Origin: Clostridium sp. AWRP
GTDB lineage: Bacteria; Bacillota; Clostridia; Clostridiales; Clostridiaceae
Reading direction: 5' to 3'
Length of the DNA: 64,000 nt
Assembly: GCF_004006395.2 (NCBI RefSeq)
Contig: NZ_CP029758.2
Coordinates: 2,294,001 to 2,358,000, forward strand
In this document: in pieces, positions 51,587 through 63,027 of the stretch
Layout: the number at the start of each line of letters is the position of its first letter
Position numbering within the stretch: position 1 is the first letter of the stretch
The notes under the pieces: model-generated
Seen by the model: only the letters and a program-made list of their open reading frames with translations
Databases searched by the model: none
What the model was told of the DNA's origin: nothing
Program-made: the position numbers and the translations under genes

Positions 51587-52864
51587 CTACAATATATTTG
51601 ACAAAGCTATTAATATTCCAATTTTAGCATGGTCAAAAGTAAGTCCACCCTGCAGATAACCTATATAAGGCTCTCTTATAGGTGCATCTGCAGACAACTC
51701 TATGGAAGCTCCCTGTATAAAAGCTCCAGCAGCCATTATGACCTGATCTGAATATCCAGGCATATCCCAAGGTTCACACTGAGCAAAAGAATCTACAGGA
51801 GATCCCTTTTGAATTCCTCGGCAGAAATTTATAAGCTTTTCCTTGTCGTTAAACTTAATAGACTGTATTATATCGCTTCTTTTATCCGTATATTTAGGCA
51901 GTACTTCAAATCCTGCAAGTTCCATTATTCTAGAACAGAATATAGCTCCCTTTAGTGCTTCTATGGCAACATGAGGTGCAAAAAATAATCCTTCATATAA
52001 AAGTCTCATAACTCCAAAAGTAGAACCACATTCTCCACCTATTCCAGGTACAGTTAGCCTGTAAGACGCTTTTGTAACACAGTCTTTCTTTCCTGCTATA
52101 TACCCACCAGTTGGTGCTATTCCACCACCTATGTTTTTTATAAGCGAACCTGCTACTAAATCAGCTCCTACATCTGTAGGTTCTATGGTATCTATGAATT
52201 CACCATAACAATTATCTACAAAACATATTACATTAGGATTTATACCTTTAACAAAATCTATAATTTCTTTGATCTCAGATATAAGAAGAGATTTTCTCCA
52301 GCCATAACCTGTAGATCTCTGTATATGTACCAATTTTATTGTATGATTATTTTTTAGATGCTTTTTTATGTCCTCAAAATTTATTTTGTTATCATCAGTT
52401 AAATTTACCTGTTCATAATTTACTCCATATTCTTTAAGAGAACCTGATCCCTTGTTTTCTATGCCAATTACTTCATGGAGGGTGTCATAGGGATCACCGC
52501 ATACTGAAAGCATAGTATCTCCTGGACGTAAGTTTCCGAAAAGTGCACAGCCAAGAGCATGAGTTCCATTTACAAAATGAGGCCTTACAAGGGCACTTTC
52601 TGAATTGAATATTCTAGCATAGACTTTGTCCAATGAATCTCTACCTATATCTCCATATCCATATCCAGATGAATTTGTAAAATGAGATTCACTTATTCCC
52701 TCTTCTTGCAGTGCATTTAAAACTTTTAATTGATTGAATTCCCTTATTTCATCGTAGTATTGAAATTGGTCTTTCACATCATTTAAAGCTCTTTCATATA
52801 AATCAATTACCTTGTCGCTTATTTTATATTTATCTTTAAGTGCTTTTTTTGTTATATTTAGCAA
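51587..52864 (-). CDS. PLP-dependent enzyme of the cystathionine gamma-synthase-like/aluminium resistance family
   Basis: A 425-residue fold-type I PLP enzyme (Alum_res, methionine gamma-lyase-like). The PLP Lys is in AGSLIKNIGGG, the cofactor Asp in CFVDNCYGEFID, and the N-terminal YHxxT-like region ends in FTNSSGYGYGD. It is often found next to hfq or miaA in Clostridia and its substrate is not established. The start is a TTG behind GGAGG. It is separated from hfq by a terminator. Confidence 0.88.
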   Translation of the reverse strand: MLNITKKALKDKYKISDKVIDLYERALNDVKDQFQYYDEIREFNQLKVLNALQEEGISESHFTNSSGYGYGDIGRDSLDKVYARIFNSESALVRPHFVNGTHALGCALFGNLRPGDTMLSVCGDPYDTLHEVIGIENKGSGSLKEYGVNYEQVNLTDDNKINFEDIKKHLKNNHTIKLVHIQRSTGYGWRKSLLISEIKEIIDFVKGINPNVICFVDNCYGEFIDTIEPTDVGADLVAGSLIKNIGGGIAPTGGYIAGKKDCVTKASYRLTVPGIGGECGSTFGVMRLLYEGLFFAPHVAIEALKGAIFCSRIMELAGFEVLPKYTDKRSDIIQSIKFNDKEKLINFCRGIQKGSPVDSFAQCEPWDMPGYSDQVIMAAGAFIQGASIELSADAPIREPYIGYLQGGLTFDHAKIGILIALSNIL

Positions 52865-52914
52865 AAATATTACCTCCTAAATGTATGTACTAAATGTCAT
52901 ATTAACATATAAAA

Positions 52915-52941
52915 AAGGAATAGACAAATGTCCATTCCCTT
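52915..52941 (-). terminator. Terminator of the miaB-mutS-mutL-miaA-hfq operon
   Basis: On the minus strand AAGGGAATGGACA pairs (one bulge, one G-T) with TGTCTATTCCTT followed by TTTTATA, directly at the hfq stop. Confidence 0.7.
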
Positions 52942-53182
52942 ATATCTCGTTTCCCGAAAAGTTATTAAATAAAATGGTCTTTATAGGTGTCATAGTTGAA
53001 ATTGCATGTTTATATACCATCATTTGTTTACCATCACAATCCATTATAACAGTAAAGTTGTCAAAACCCTTTACATTTCCTTTAATTTGAAATCCATTTG
53101 TTAAGTATATAGTAACTGGAATTTTATTTTTCCTTGCCCCATTTAAAAATATGTCCTGTAAGTTATTAGCTGTTTTACTCAT
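52940..53182 (-). CDS. hfq: RNA chaperone Hfq
   Basis: An 80-residue Sm-like hexameric RNA-binding protein. The Sm1 region [21 protein letters not shown] and Sm2 [11 protein letters not shown] are intact (the usual YKHAIST signature). ATG 53182 lies behind GGAGGGTGAG; the GTG 9 bases upstream overlaps it. It follows miaA by 49 bases. Confidence 0.96.
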   Translation of the reverse strand: MSKTANNLQDIFLNGARKNKIPVTIYLTNGFQIKGNVKGFDNFTVIMDCDGKQMMVYKHAISTMTPIKTILFNNFSGNEI

Positions 53183-53231
53183 AGTTCTCACCCTCCGTAA
53201 CTTTTATTTATATTCATACAATATAATGAAT

Positions 53232-54167
53232 TTAAATTTTCATTATATTAAAGACGTGTATTATATGTTCTATAATGTCTTCGTCGCAGCTAAAATTATC
53301 CTTATTTATCCAAATTACCCTTTTATCTTTTCTAAACCAGGTTAACTGCCTTTTGGCATAATTTCGGCTTCCTTTTTTTACTAAATAGATAGCTTCATCT
53401 AAGGTAGAATTTCCATTTAAATAATCTAAAATTTCCTTATAGCCTATACCCTTCATGGATTGCATATCAGAGGTATATCCCATAGACTTTAGCATTTTAA
53501 CTTCATCTATGAGTCCGTTTTCCATCATTAAATCTACCCTCTTATTTATTCTATCATATAATTTAGTACGGTTCATAGTGAGTACAAAATAATATATGTT
53601 ATAAGGTATGTCATATAAATTGGTATTTGCATTGTTCTCACTTATAGTTTTACCTGTAAGTTTATACACTTCCAGGGCACGTATGACTCTTTTTAAGTCA
53701 TTTGGATATAATCTTTTGTAAGAATCTATGTCTACCTCTTTCAAAAGGGAATGTACGTATCCCTTCCCCTTTTCTTCTGCCAAATTTTCCAGGTATTCTC
53801 TATAACTTTTGTCTGTTTTTGCATCTGTAAAATTGTAATTTAAAATGAGAGAATTTATATAAAGGCCAGTACCACCTACTACCATAGGAAGTTTACTTTT
53901 TTTACATATTTCATCTATTGCATTTTCAGCTAAGACTTTGTATTCAGATACGTTGAAATTCTTATCTGGCTCAATAAAATCTATTAAGTGATGGGTAATA
54001 CCCTGCATTTCATCTTCTGTAACTTTAGCAGAACCTATATCCATATACTTATATATTTGCATGGAATCTGCAGATATTATTTCGCCTTTTAATTTTTTAG
54101 CAAGTTCTATAGATATATGTGTTTTCCCAACTGCAGTTGGTCCCGAAAGTATAAATAAATTTTTCAT
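53232..54167 (-). CDS. miaA: tRNA dimethylallyltransferase
   Basis: It adds the isopentenyl group to A37 of tRNAs reading UNN codons. The P-loop GPTAVGKT is at about 8-15, with [25 protein letters not shown] and [12 protein letters not shown] as family blocks. 311 residues. The ATG at 54167 is preceded by GAGGAG; the mutL stop lies just upstream and overlaps the longer frame. Its product is then methylthiolated by MiaB in the same operon. Confidence 0.96.
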   Translation of the reverse strand: MKNLFILSGPTAVGKTHISIELAKKLKGEIISADSMQIYKYMDIGSAKVTEDEMQGITHHLIDFIEPDKNFNVSEYKVLAENAIDEICKKSKLPMVVGGTGLYINSLILNYNFTDAKTDKSYREYLENLAEEKGKGYVHSLLKEVDIDSYKRLYPNDLKRVIRALEVYKLTGKTISENNANTNLYDIPYNIYYFVLTMNRTKLYDRINKRVDLMMENGLIDEVKMLKSMGYTSDMQSMKGIGYKEILDYLNGNSTLDEAIYLVKKGSRNYAKRQLTWFRKDKRVIWINKDNFSCDEDIIEHIIHVFNIMKI

Positions 54168-54175
54168 TTCTCTCC

Positions 54176-55999
54176 TCACTGTATTCTTTTGAATTTTTTC
54201 TCCAGGTCATTTAATGTAAGTTTTATTATAGTAGGCCTTCCGTGTGGACAGTTAAATGGGTCATCTATAAATCGCAGTTCTTCAATTAAATGATTCATCT
54301 CTATTTCTGAAATGCTGGCATTTGCCTTTATGGCAGCTTTGCAGGCAAGGGTTGCAAGTGAAAGATATTTAACTTCCCAGGTATTGCCTGATCCCATATT
54401 TTTTAAATTATCTAATATATCCATAAATAAATTTTTCATATCGGGTTTCCCAAGTATCATAGGTACTTCTCTTATACTTATTGTATTATTTCCAAATAAT
54501 TCTATATTAAAACCAGTTTTTTTAAATAAATCTCTGTTTTCTATAAAACAATTATAATCTTTAATTGTAAGTTCCATTACTACAGGAGTTATTAAAACTT
54601 GAGATAATACCATACCCTTTTGTATACTCTTTTTATATTTTTCAAAGAGAATTTTTTCATGGGCTGCATGCTGATCTATCATATAAAGGTTACTGTTATC
54701 TTCTGCTATTATATAAGTACTATGAAATTGTCCTATTATCCTAAGTGGTGGAAATTTAGCAACGCTAGTTTCTTCTGGTTTATTTTTATTTTCTTTAGCA
54801 GTAAAAGATGCCTTAGGTTCTTTTATAAATTCATTTTTATTTGGGCTTTCCTTACTTTCTTTAAATAAGCCAGGCTCATTTTTTTCTATATAAATCCCCT
54901 CATTTGGAGATTTCAAATCTATTGGTATTTGAATTTCCTTAATTTCGGCTTCAGTTTTTTTGGGTTTTAAATCATCTTCCTTTAAATCAATGGTAAAGGA
55001 ATCCTTTAAACTTTCCCTTAAAGCTTCATGAATTGCATCAAATACAAATTTAAATACCATTCTGGAATCGCTGAATTTAACTTCCCATTTGGCTGGATGC
55101 ACATTTACATCTACAAATTCAGGAAATATATCTATGAATAATATAAAAAAAGGAAATTTATTTATGGTTAAGAATGATTTAAAAGCCTGCTCTGCAGCGG
55201 AAGTTATGGATTTATTTCTAACATACCTTTTATTTATGAATATACTTTGGTTATTTCTGCTTCCCCTGCTTATTTCGGAGTTACCTATGTATCCACAAAT
55301 TGATATAATATCGCTGTGCTTTTCCACAGGAATTATGTTTTCATATATATTTTTCCCATATACGCATCGTATAACATCCATCACTTTTCCTGTACCATAA
55401 GTTGTAAGAGTCTTTTTCCCATTTTTAAAAAATTTAAAGGATATATCTGGATTAGAAAGAGAAAGTCTTGTTACTATGTCAGATATACCTGCGGCTTCCC
55501 TACTTGGGGATTTTAAGAATTTTTTTCTGGCAGGTACATTGAAAAACAAATCCTCTACTAGAATTGTAGTCCCTTTGTTACAGCCAACTTCTTGAGTTTT
55601 CCTTAGCACTCCACCACTTATAATTATTTCATTTCCCACATCAAAGCCTTCTGCTTTACTTTTAAGTATGGTATTTGATACGGAAGCTATGCTGCATAGA
55701 GCTTCTCCACGAAATCCTAAAGTACTTATTTTATCTAAATCTTCTACAGTGCTTATTTTACTTGTGGCATGAGGCATAAAGGCTTTTTTTATATCCAAAG
55801 GGTGTATCCCCCATCCATCATCTATTATTTTTATGGATTTCTCTCCACCTTCTTCTATTTCTACAGTTATGTTCTTAGCTCCAGAGTCTATGCTGTTTTC
55901 AAGAAGTTCTTTTATTACAGATGAAGGACCTTCAACTACTTCTCCAGCGGCAATTTTATTTGAAGTATTTTCATCAAGTAAATTTATTCTTTTCATCAT
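54176..55999 (-). CDS. mutL: DNA mismatch repair protein MutL
   Basis: A 607-residue GHKL ATPase. N-terminal motifs [34 protein letters not shown] and ATSKI are intact. The C-terminal dimerisation domain contains [11 protein letters not shown] and GRPT, the latter part of the metal-binding endonuclease motifs (DQHA(X)2E(X)4E-like), consistent with a nicking MutL. Tandem ATGs at 55999 and 55996 follow AAGGA. It lies 23 bases after mutS. Confidence 0.96.
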   Translation of the reverse strand: MMKRINLLDENTSNKIAAGEVVEGPSSVIKELLENSIDSGAKNITVEIEEGGEKSIKIIDDGWGIHPLDIKKAFMPHATSKISTVEDLDKISTLGFRGEALCSIASVSNTILKSKAEGFDVGNEIIISGGVLRKTQEVGCNKGTTILVEDLFFNVPARKKFLKSPSREAAGISDIVTRLSLSNPDISFKFFKNGKKTLTTYGTGKVMDVIRCVYGKNIYENIIPVEKHSDIISICGYIGNSEISRGSRNNQSIFINKRYVRNKSITSAAEQAFKSFLTINKFPFFILFIDIFPEFVDVNVHPAKWEVKFSDSRMVFKFVFDAIHEALRESLKDSFTIDLKEDDLKPKKTEAEIKEIQIPIDLKSPNEGIYIEKNEPGLFKESKESPNKNEFIKEPKASFTAKENKNKPEETSVAKFPPLRIIGQFHSTYIIAEDNSNLYMIDQHAAHEKILFEKYKKSIQKGMVLSQVLITPVVMELTIKDYNCFIENRDLFKKTGFNIELFGNNTISIREVPMILGKPDMKNLFMDILDNLKNMGSGNTWEVKYLSLATLACKAAIKANASISEIEMNHLIEELRFIDDPFNCPHGRPTIIKLTLNDLEKKFKRIQ

Positions 56000-56022
56000 A
56001 CATCATTCCTTATGACTAAGTT

Positions 56023-58662
56023 TTATCTTATGGACTTTGCTCTTCTTATTATATCATAAAGTTTATTAAATCCGTCCATAGGAGTCATGTTTAGTATATC
56101 TATATCTGTAATATCTTTTACTAAATTTGTCTTTTCTATATCTGAAAAGCCCAATTGTCTGGTTGGTTCAAGCATAGGAGCTTTTTTCTCATTTATTGAA
56201 TGCTCTACATCTAATGCAATTTCAGAATCAGCACCTTTATTTTCTTTTAGCTTTTTACTTTCAAGACTATTTAATATTTCTCCTGCTCTTTTTAAAACTT
56301 CTTCTGGAAGTCCTGCAAGCTTTGCAACTTCTATGCCGTAGGATTGGTCGGCTCCTCCTCTTATAATTTTTCTCAAAAAAACTATATTATCCTCCATTTC
56401 TTTAACGGATACACAGTAATTTTTGACTCCATTTATCTTACCTTCTAATTTAGTTAGTTCATGATAATGGGTCGCAAATAAGGTTTTACATTTTAGCTTG
56501 CTGTTTTTACATATATATTCTATTACCGACCAGGCTATACTAAGACCGTCATAAGTACTTGTTCCACGCCCTACTTCATCCAGTAAAATCAAACTTTTGT
56601 TAGTTGCATTTTTAAGTATGTTGGAAACCTCCCACATTTCCACCATAAAAGTACTCTTCCCAGATGCCAGGTCATCTGATGCACCTATCCTTGTAAATAT
56701 CTTATCGCAAACAGATATAGAAGCATTTTTTGCTGGCACAAAGCTGCCAATTTGGGCCATTATAACAATCAAAGCTATTTGTCTCATGTAGGTAGATTTT
56801 CCTGCCATATTAGGTCCTGTTATTAAAAGAAGTTGATTTTGGGAAGTATCTATGTTTATGTCGTTTGATATAAATTCTCCAGAGTCAATCATCTTTTCTA
56901 CTACAGGATGTCTACCTTCTTCTATAATTATATTATCTGAATTTGTTATTTTAGGTTTACAATAATTATTTTCTATAGCAACTCTTGCAAGGGAGCTTAA
57001 GCAATCTACTTCTGAAATTATTTTAGCGGATTTTTGCATTCTATCTACTTCGTCTTCTATTTTATCTCTTACTTCTATAAAGACACTATATTCTAGATTT
57101 ATAAGTTTTTCTTCTGCACCTAATATTTTATCTTCCATTTCTTTTAATTCAGGGGTTATGTATCTTTCCGCATTTGTAAGAGTTTGTTTTCTTATATATC
57201 TACCTTCTGGTACAAGATTTAAATTACTTTTAGTAACCTCGATATAATAACCAAATACTTTATTATAACCTATTTTAAGAGATTTTATTTTAGTAACTTC
57301 CCTTTCTGAATTCTCAAGAGAAGCTATCCACTCCTTACCATGAGCCTTTATTTCTTTAAGTTCATCTATGTCACTGTTATATCCTTTTTTTATAAGGTTA
57401 CCTTCCTTTAAAGATATTGCAGGATTATCTAATATAGATTTATCTAAAAGTGAATATATGTCCTTTAGTTCATCCAAGTTTTCGTACATATCCTTCAATA
57501 ATTTTGTATGAAAATTAGATAGTATGGATTTTACTTCAGGTATTTTTTCTATAGAGTTTTTTAAAAAATTTAACTCTTTTGCATTTACACTTTTAGAAGA
57601 TATTTTTCCAACTAATCTCTCAATATCATATATGTTTTTTAAAGCCTCTTTTAAATCTTCATGGTAGGATATGTTATTTGAAATTTCTTCTACAGAATCA
57701 AGTCTTTCTTCTATCTTAACCTTATTTATAAGTGGCTGTTCAAGCCATCTTCTAAGCTGTCTTCCTCCCATAGATGTATTTGTTTTATCTATAACCCAGA
57801 GGAGAGATCCCTTTTTATTATTTTCCCTTAAGCTTTCTGTAATTTCTAAATTTCTTCTGGAATTTCCATCTATAGTGAGATAATCTACTATATTGTAATA
57901 GGAAAATTTATTTATATGAGATAGATCATTCTTTTGAGTTTCCCTTATATATTTTAGTAGGGATCCGCAGCATTTTATAATTTGATTACTATAATTTTCT
58001 CCTGTAAAATTTTCAAACTGCTCCTCTAACATATTTCTAGTTTCGTCTGAAAAATAGCTTTCATCCAATTTAGTGAATGAGCCATTAAAAATAGCTTTCA
58101 TTTTATTCAATATATCAACACTTATAATATCTTGAATTACTAGTTCACTTGGAGAGTATTTTGATATTTCATCTAAAATTGTAGATAAATTAAAAGGAGT
58201 GTCCGTACAGTTGAATTCTCCAGTGGACACATCTGCAAAGCACAGTGCAGAAATATTTGTCTTGGTATCTATGTACAAACACGCTATATAATTATTCTTA
58301 TTTTCTTCTAAAAAAGTAGAGTCTGTATAAGTCCCGGGAGTTACAACCTTAATTATACCCCTTTTAACTATACCTTTTGCTAGAGCGGGATCTTCTAGCT
58401 GCTCACATATAGCTATCTTATAACCTTTGTTTATAAGTCTTCCTATATATGAATTTGCGGCATGGTAAGGTATTCCACACATAGGAGCCCTTTCTTTTAA
58501 GCCACAGTCTCTACCTGTAAGCACTAATTCTAGTTCCCTAGATGCTATTTTTGCATCTTCAAAAAACATTTCATAAAAATCACCTAATCTAAAAAACAGT
58601 ATACAGTCTTTATAACTTTCTTTTACTTCCATATACTGCTGCATCATTGGAGTTAATGCCAC
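56023..58662 (-). CDS. mutS: DNA mismatch repair protein MutS
   Basis: Mismatch recognition ATPase of about 879 residues. The N-terminal mismatch finger is [15 protein letters not shown], the P-loop [14 protein letters not shown], Walker [16 protein letters not shown] and the signature [12 protein letters not shown] choose GTG 58662 ([13 protein letters not shown] as N-terminus) because GGAGGAC precedes it; the longer frame to 58695 overlaps the end of miaB. Typical clostridial length. Confidence 0.96.
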   Translation of the reverse strand: MALTPMMQQYMEVKESYKDCILFFRLGDFYEMFFEDAKIASRELELVLTGRDCGLKERAPMCGIPYHAANSYIGRLINKGYKIAICEQLEDPALAKGIVKRGIIKVVTPGTYTDSTFLEENKNNYIACLYIDTKTNISALCFADVSTGEFNCTDTPFNLSTILDEISKYSPSELVIQDIISVDILNKMKAIFNGSFTKLDESYFSDETRNMLEEQFENFTGENYSNQIIKCCGSLLKYIRETQKNDLSHINKFSYYNIVDYLTIDGNSRRNLEITESLRENNKKGSLLWVIDKTNTSMGGRQLRRWLEQPLINKVKIEERLDSVEEISNNISYHEDLKEALKNIYDIERLVGKISSKSVNAKELNFLKNSIEKIPEVKSILSNFHTKLLKDMYENLDELKDIYSLLDKSILDNPAISLKEGNLIKKGYNSDIDELKEIKAHGKEWIASLENSEREVTKIKSLKIGYNKVFGYYIEVTKSNLNLVPEGRYIRKQTLTNAERYITPELKEMEDKILGAEEKLINLEYSVFIEVRDKIEDEVDRMQKSAKIISEVDCLSSLARVAIENNYCKPKITNSDNIIIEEGRHPVVEKMIDSGEFISNDINIDTSQNQLLLITGPNMAGKSTYMRQIALIVIMAQIGSFVPAKNASISVCDKIFTRIGASDDLASGKSTFMVEMWEVSNILKNATNKSLILLDEVGRGTSTYDGLSIAWSVIEYICKNSKLKCKTLFATHYHELTKLEGKINGVKNYCVSVKEMEDNIVFLRKIIRGGADQSYGIEVAKLAGLPEEVLKRAGEILNSLESKKLKENKGADSEIALDVEHSINEKKAPMLEPTRQLGFSDIEKTNLVKDITDIDILNMTPMDGFNKLYDIIRRAKSIR

Positions 58663-58681
58663 TTTTCTGTCCTCCTTGCTA

Positions 58682-60022
58682 CTATATTTCCTCACCTAAA
58701 AGTGAGAAAGAAGTTGCTTTTGTTATTTTCACTTTAACTAATTTACCTATATCTTTTTTATTGCCTTTAAAGTTTACCAGCTTACCTGATCTTGTTCTGC
58801 CTGTAAGTTTTGTATTATCATTTTTACTTGTACCCTCTACTAATATTTCTTCTGTTCTTCCTTCATAAGCTTTGTTTTTTCTAGCAGAAGATTCATTTAT
58901 AACTTCAACAAGTCTATTAAATCTTTCATGTTTTATATCTTCTGGAATCTGCTCTTCAAAATCATAAGCAGGAGTGCCTTTCCTTTTTGAATATATAAAA
59001 GTAAATGCAGAATCATACTGTACTTCTCTTGCAAGATTTAATGTTTCTTCAAAATCCTCTTCTGTCTCACCTGGAAAACCAACTATTATATCTGTAGTAA
59101 TAGCGGCATCGGGGACTTTTTCTCTTATCTTTTTAACAAGATTTAGATACCCTTCCTTTGAGTAGTTTCTGTTCATTTTTTTTAGAAGAGAAGTTGAACC
59201 CGATTGTACTGGAAGATGTATTTGCTCACATACTTTACTGCACTCAGCTACTGCATCTATTACATCTTCAGTTAAATCTTTAGGATGGGATGTCATGAAT
59301 CTAATTCTTTCAACACCATCTATAGAATTAATTCTCCTCAAAAGATCACTGAAACTTACTTTAGGTTCTAAAGTTTTACCATAGGAATTTACATTTTGTC
59401 CAAGGAGGGTTATTTCTTTATAACCTTTTGAAATCAATTCTTTTATTTCCTTTTCAATATCTTCAGGTTTTCTGCTTCTCTCTCTTCCTCTTACATAGGG
59501 AACTATACAGTAGGTACAAAAATTATTACATCCATACATTATTGTAACAAAGGCTTTTACATTACTTTCTCTATCTATTGGAAGCCCTTCTACAATTCCG
59601 GATTCTTTGTCTTGTATTTCAATTACAGATGTATTTTCCTGCTGAACTCTATTTAAGTATTCAGGAAATTTATAAGAATTATGAGTTCCAAATATTATAT
59701 CTACAAAAGGAAATCTTTTGATTATATTTTTTGCCATGTCTTTTTGCTGCATCATGCATCCACATATGGCTATTATGAGACTTGGATTTTTAACCTTTAG
59801 CTTTTTTAGCATTCCAAGATTTCCATATACTTTTAATTCTGCATTTTCTCTTACACAACAGGTATTGAATATTATTAAGTCCGCAGAAGATCTGTCTTCT
59901 GTTCTTTTATATCCTAATTTCTTTAACATGCCAGATAATTTTTCAGAATCCTCTTCGTTCATCTGGCAGCCCCAGGTTTCAATAAAGAAATTTTTAGCTG
60001 CCTTTTCTACGTTATTTATCAT
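58682..60022 (-). CDS. miaB: tRNA-2-methylthio-N6-dimethylallyladenosine synthase
   Basis: Radical SAM methylthiotransferase, 446 residues. The N-terminal cluster domain has [23 protein letters not shown] and CGCMMQ, the radical SAM motif is [17 protein letters not shown], and a C-terminal TRAM domain is present ([19 protein letters not shown]). First gene of the operon with mutS, mutL, miaA and hfq. CGGAGG precedes the ATG. Confidence 0.96.
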   Translation of the reverse strand: MINNVEKAAKNFFIETWGCQMNEEDSEKLSGMLKKLGYKRTEDRSSADLIIFNTCCVRENAELKVYGNLGMLKKLKVKNPSLIIAICGCMMQQKDMAKNIIKRFPFVDIIFGTHNSYKFPEYLNRVQQENTSVIEIQDKESGIVEGLPIDRESNVKAFVTIMYGCNNFCTYCIVPYVRGRERSRKPEDIEKEIKELISKGYKEITLLGQNVNSYGKTLEPKVSFSDLLRRINSIDGVERIRFMTSHPKDLTEDVIDAVAECSKVCEQIHLPVQSGSTSLLKKMNRNYSKEGYLNLVKKIREKVPDAAITTDIIVGFPGETEEDFEETLNLAREVQYDSAFTFIYSKRKGTPAYDFEEQIPEDIKHERFNRLVEVINESSARKNKAYEGRTEEILVEGTSKNDNTKLTGRTRSGKLVNFKGNKKDIGKLVKVKITKATSFSLLGEEI

Positions 60023-60105
60023 GTATTATAACCTCCGATAGTCTTAGCTTTACACTGTATTATAACATAATAAGTAATTAAAAATAAACTTTAAGTCATT
60101 AAATC

Positions 60106-60141
60106 TTTTATAAACAGAGTTCTTGACATCAAATGGAGTTT
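60106..60141. repeat. Truncated copy of the tandem-hairpin repeat
   Basis: TATAAACAGAGTTCTTG then ACATCAAATGGAGTTTTGA matches the minus strand of 46398-46433 with three mismatches over about 36 bases, but the second arm is missing. Confidence 0.6.
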
Positions 60142-60262
60142 TGATTTTCATAGATCTTTAATTTAAGTGTATAATAAATATATAGAATGAATCTCATATT
60201 CAGAATTATACAACAATAAAGTTTTTATTGAAAAAATCTTTCAAAAACTATATTATTGTAAT

Positions 60263-60295
60263 ATATCTATTTATAAGGTGGCGATAAATAGATAT
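60263..60295 (+). promoter_or_regulatory. 12-bp hairpin upstream of the aminotransferase
   Basis: ATATCTATTTAT and ATAAATAGATAT are exact complements around the GC-richer loop AAGGTGGCG. It lies about 35 bases before the start and could be an operator or a translational hairpin. Confidence 0.4.
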
Positions 60296-60331
60296 TTATA
60301 TGACAAAATATTTACTTAAGGGGGTTTTTTT

Positions 60332-61516
60332 ATGAAAATAAATTTTTCAGAAAGGGCAAATGGTTTAAAAGCATCTGAAATAAGAGAGCTTTTAAAATTA
60401 ACAGAGATGCCTGAAGTCATTTCTTTTGCCGGAGGATTACCAGCACCGGAATTATTCCCTGTAGACGGAATGAAGAAAGTTACTCAAGAGGTTTTGGAAA
60501 AGGATGGACAAGTTGCTTTACAATATAGTACAACAGAAGGTTTTAAGCCTTTAAGAGATATAATCGCAAAGCAGAGAATGTCTCGTGAAGGTGTAAATGT
60601 AACTGGAGATGACATAATTGTAACGTCTGGATCTCAAGAGGGAATTGAGTTTTCAGCTAAGATATTTGTAAATGAGGGAGATACTATAATATGTGAAAGC
60701 CCAAGTTATTTAGGTGCTATTGGTGCATTTAAAGCTTATCGACCTAATTTTACTGAGATAGAGATGGATGAACATGGTATCATAATAGAAAAATTAGAAG
60801 AAGAATTAAAGAAAAATAAAAGAGTTAAAATGATATATACAATTCCAGATTTTCAAAATCCAACAGGAATAACTATGTCAGATGACAGAAGAAAGCGTAT
60901 TGCAGAGCTTGCTAAAGAATATCAGGTTCCTGTAATTGAAGATAATCCATACGGAGAACTCATTTTTGAAGGCACTACACATCCATCTATAAAAAGTTTT
61001 GATAAAGATGGCTGGGTAATATACCTTGGAACATTTTCTAAAACTTTTTGCCCAGGTTTAAGACTTGGTTGGATATGTGCTGCACCTGAAATACTTGAAA
61101 AATATATTATTATAAAACAAGGTGTAGACTTGCAGTGTAGTACTTTAGATCAAAGGGCAACTGCACTTTTTATGCAAAAGTATGATTTAAATGAACATGT
61201 AGAAGAAATCAAAAAAGTATATGGAAAACGCAGAACGCTTATGCTTGAAAGTATGGATAAATATTTTCCAAAAGAAGTTACACATACAAATCCTTATGGA
61301 GGACTTTTCACCTGGGTTTATTTAAAAGAAGGCTTAGATTCTGCTGAAATATTAAAAGAAGCGTTAAAAGAGAATGTTGCCTATGTTCCTGGCGGTCCTT
61401 TCTTCCCAAATGGTGGACATAAAAATCACTTTAGATTAAACTACTCTTGTATGTCAGAAGACAAAATCGTTGAAGGAATCAAAAGATTAGGAAAAGTTCT
61501 TGCTAAATACTATTAA
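60332..61516 (+). CDS. PLP-dependent aminotransferase (MocR-like/2-aminoadipate transaminase type)
   Basis: A 394-residue fold-type I aminotransferase. N-terminal PEVISFAGGLPAPELFP is typical of the LysN/KatII group that also forms the catalytic part of MocR regulators. NPTG is in FQNPTGITMS, the cofactor Asp/Tyr pair in IEDNPYGEL, and the Schiff-base Lys in GTFSKTFCPGLRLGW. Possible substrates are 2-aminoadipate, aromatic or branched amino acids. GGGGG precedes the ATG. Confidence 0.9.
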   Translation: MKINFSERANGLKASEIRELLKLTEMPEVISFAGGLPAPELFPVDGMKKVTQEVLEKDGQVALQYSTTEGFKPLRDIIAKQRMSREGVNVTGDDIIVTSGSQEGIEFSAKIFVNEGDTIICESPSYLGAIGAFKAYRPNFTEIEMDEHGIIIEKLEEELKKNKRVKMIYTIPDFQNPTGITMSDDRRKRIAELAKEYQVPVIEDNPYGELIFEGTTHPSIKSFDKDGWVIYLGTFSKTFCPGLRLGWICAAPEILEKYIIIKQGVDLQCSTLDQRATALFMQKYDLNEHVEEIKKVYGKRRTLMLESMDKYFPKEVTHTNPYGGLFTWVYLKEGLDSAEILKEALKENVAYVPGGPFFPNGGHKNHFRLNYSCMSEDKIVEGIKRLGKVLAKYY

Positions 61517-61529
61517 TATATGAATAAAA

Positions 61530-61566
61530 CCTCTCCCTTTGGGTTAAACTTCTTTTAAGGGAGAGG
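61530..61566 (+). promoter_or_regulatory. Hairpin that would mask the ribosome site of the next small ORF
   Basis: CCTCTCCCTT (61530-61539) pairs exactly with AAGGGAGAGG (61557-61566), and the second arm is the ribosome binding site of the ORF at 61572. It lacks a T run, so it looks more like translational control than a terminator. Confidence 0.55.
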
Positions 61567-61571
61567 ATAAT

Positions 61572-61727
61572 ATGTATGATGTAAAAGATTTTAAAAAATT
61601 ACAAGAGAACAAAAATAAGTTAAGGGCTGATTGTATTGGAGACAGAGGTTATTTTAAAAGTACTTATTATGAAAGTATGTTTCGATTTAAGTCAATGCAC
61701 ATTCCTACAGAAAGCTTAATTAAATAG
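61572..61727 (+). CDS. 51-residue small protein behind an RBS hairpin
   Basis: A short frame starts at ATG 61572, five bases after GGGAGAGG, and encodes MYDVKDFKKLQENKNKL, then CIGDRGYFKS and FRFKSMHIPTESLIK. The strong ribosome site supports translation, but I do not recognise the protein and cannot exclude a chance frame. It lies between two aminotransferase genes on the same strand. Confidence 0.5.
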   Translation: MYDVKDFKKLQENKNKLRADCIGDRGYFKSTYYESMFRFKSMHIPTESLIK

Positions 61728-61787
61728 AAATTTTTAACTTAAATTATCTTTAGCTTGATTAAAATTAATAGTTGGAGGATAAATTAT

Positions 61788-62984
61788 ATGAAATTATCAG
61801 ACAGAATTTTGAATATGCAATTTTCACCTATTCGTAAATTGGCACCTTATGCAGCTGAAGCTAAAAAGAGAGGAATAAAAGTTTATCACTTAAATATTGG
61901 ACAACCTGATGTACTTACTCCTGATATATTTTTTAAAGCAATTTCAAATTTTAAGGAAAATGTACTTAAATACACTGAATCACAAGGAATGGATGCACTT
62001 CAAGAAAGTTTTATAGAATATTATAAAAAGTGGGGTACAGAATTTACAAAGGATGAACTCTTGATAACTAACGGTGGAAGTGAAGCCATAATGCTTACTT
62101 TTATGACTTTATGTGATCCTGGTGATGAAATACTCTCACCTGAGCCTTTTTATACAAATTATAACGGATTTGCACAAGTAGCTTCAGCTAAAATGGTTCC
62201 TTATTTAACAAAAGCTGAAGAAGGATTTCATTTGCCACCTAAAGAAGTAATAGAAAGTAAAATAACTGATAAAACACGTGCTCTTATGATTTCAAATCCA
62301 GGGAATCCAACTGGGACAGTGTATACTGCAGAAGAACTCAGGATGCTTGGAGATATAGCTAAAAAACATGATTTATTCTTAATTGCAGATGAAGTTTATA
62401 GGGAATTTGTATATGATGGATTAAAATATACTTCAGCCCTTACTTTAAAGGACATTGAAGACAGAGTAATAATCGTAGACAGTATATCAAAGCGTTACAG
62501 CGCTTGTGGTGCAAGAATTGGTCTGGTAGCTTCAAAGAATAAGAACCTTATTCATAATATAATGAAATTATGTCAGTCTAGACTTTGTGTACCTACAGTA
62601 GAGCAGATAGGCGCTGCAGCTTTAAAAGATACTCCAGAAAGTTACTTCATTGAAACTAGAAAAGAGTACCAAAAAAGAAGAGATATACTTATGGATGGTC
62701 TTAAAAAAATACCTGGAGTTGTATGTCAAAAGCCAACAGGTGCTTTCTACATAGTTGCTAAATTACCTGTCCCAGATGCAGAAGATTTTTCTAAATACTT
62801 ATTAACTGAGTTTAATAAAGACGGCAAAACTGTAATGGTAGCACCTGCAGGAGGGTTCTATGCTACTCCTGGTCTTGGAAAAGATGAAGTGAGAATATCT
62901 TATTGTTTAAATTGTGATGATTTAAAAGATGCTATGGATCTTTTAAAAGTAGCAATAGAAGAGTATCAAAAAGTTAAAAAATAA
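61788..62984 (+). CDS. Class I/II aminotransferase (aspartate aminotransferase-like)
   Basis: A 398-residue fold-type I enzyme. YHLNIGQPDV near the N-terminus, NPGNPTGTVY, IADEVYREFVYDG and Schiff-base Lys in DSISKRYSACGARIG are intact; the final RISYC has the substrate-carboxylate Arg. The family includes aspartate, alanine and aromatic aminotransferases. ATG 61788 is chosen, behind GGAGG; the open frame to 61755 has no ribosome site. Confidence 0.91.
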   Translation: MKLSDRILNMQFSPIRKLAPYAAEAKKRGIKVYHLNIGQPDVLTPDIFFKAISNFKENVLKYTESQGMDALQESFIEYYKKWGTEFTKDELLITNGGSEAIMLTFMTLCDPGDEILSPEPFYTNYNGFAQVASAKMVPYLTKAEEGFHLPPKEVIESKITDKTRALMISNPGNPTGTVYTAEELRMLGDIAKKHDLFLIADEVYREFVYDGLKYTSALTLKDIEDRVIIVDSISKRYSACGARIGLVASKNKNLIHNIMKLCQSRLCVPTVEQIGAAALKDTPESYFIETRKEYQKRRDILMDGLKKIPGVVCQKPTGAFYIVAKLPVPDAEDFSKYLLTEFNKDGKTVMVAPAGGFYATPGLGKDEVRISYCLNCDDLKDAMDLLKVAIEEYQKVKK

Positions 62985-62990
62985 ATTTTT

Positions 62991-63027
62991 AAAAAAGTTT
63001 CCATAATTATTTATGGAAACTTTTTTT
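62991..63027 (+). terminator. Bidirectional terminator
   Basis: AAAAAAGTTTCCATAA pairs with TTATGGAAACTTTTTT around a TTAT loop, with T runs in both directions. It serves the aminotransferase and the convergent GNAT gene. Confidence 0.9.

Larger units (their letters stand above)
60023..60331. other. Divergent intergenic region
   Basis: Between miaB and the aminotransferase. It contains a -10 TATAAT-like box near 60060 for miaB, a truncated repeat copy (60106-60141) and a 12-bp hairpin (60263-60295). No other feature was recognised. Confidence 0.4.
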
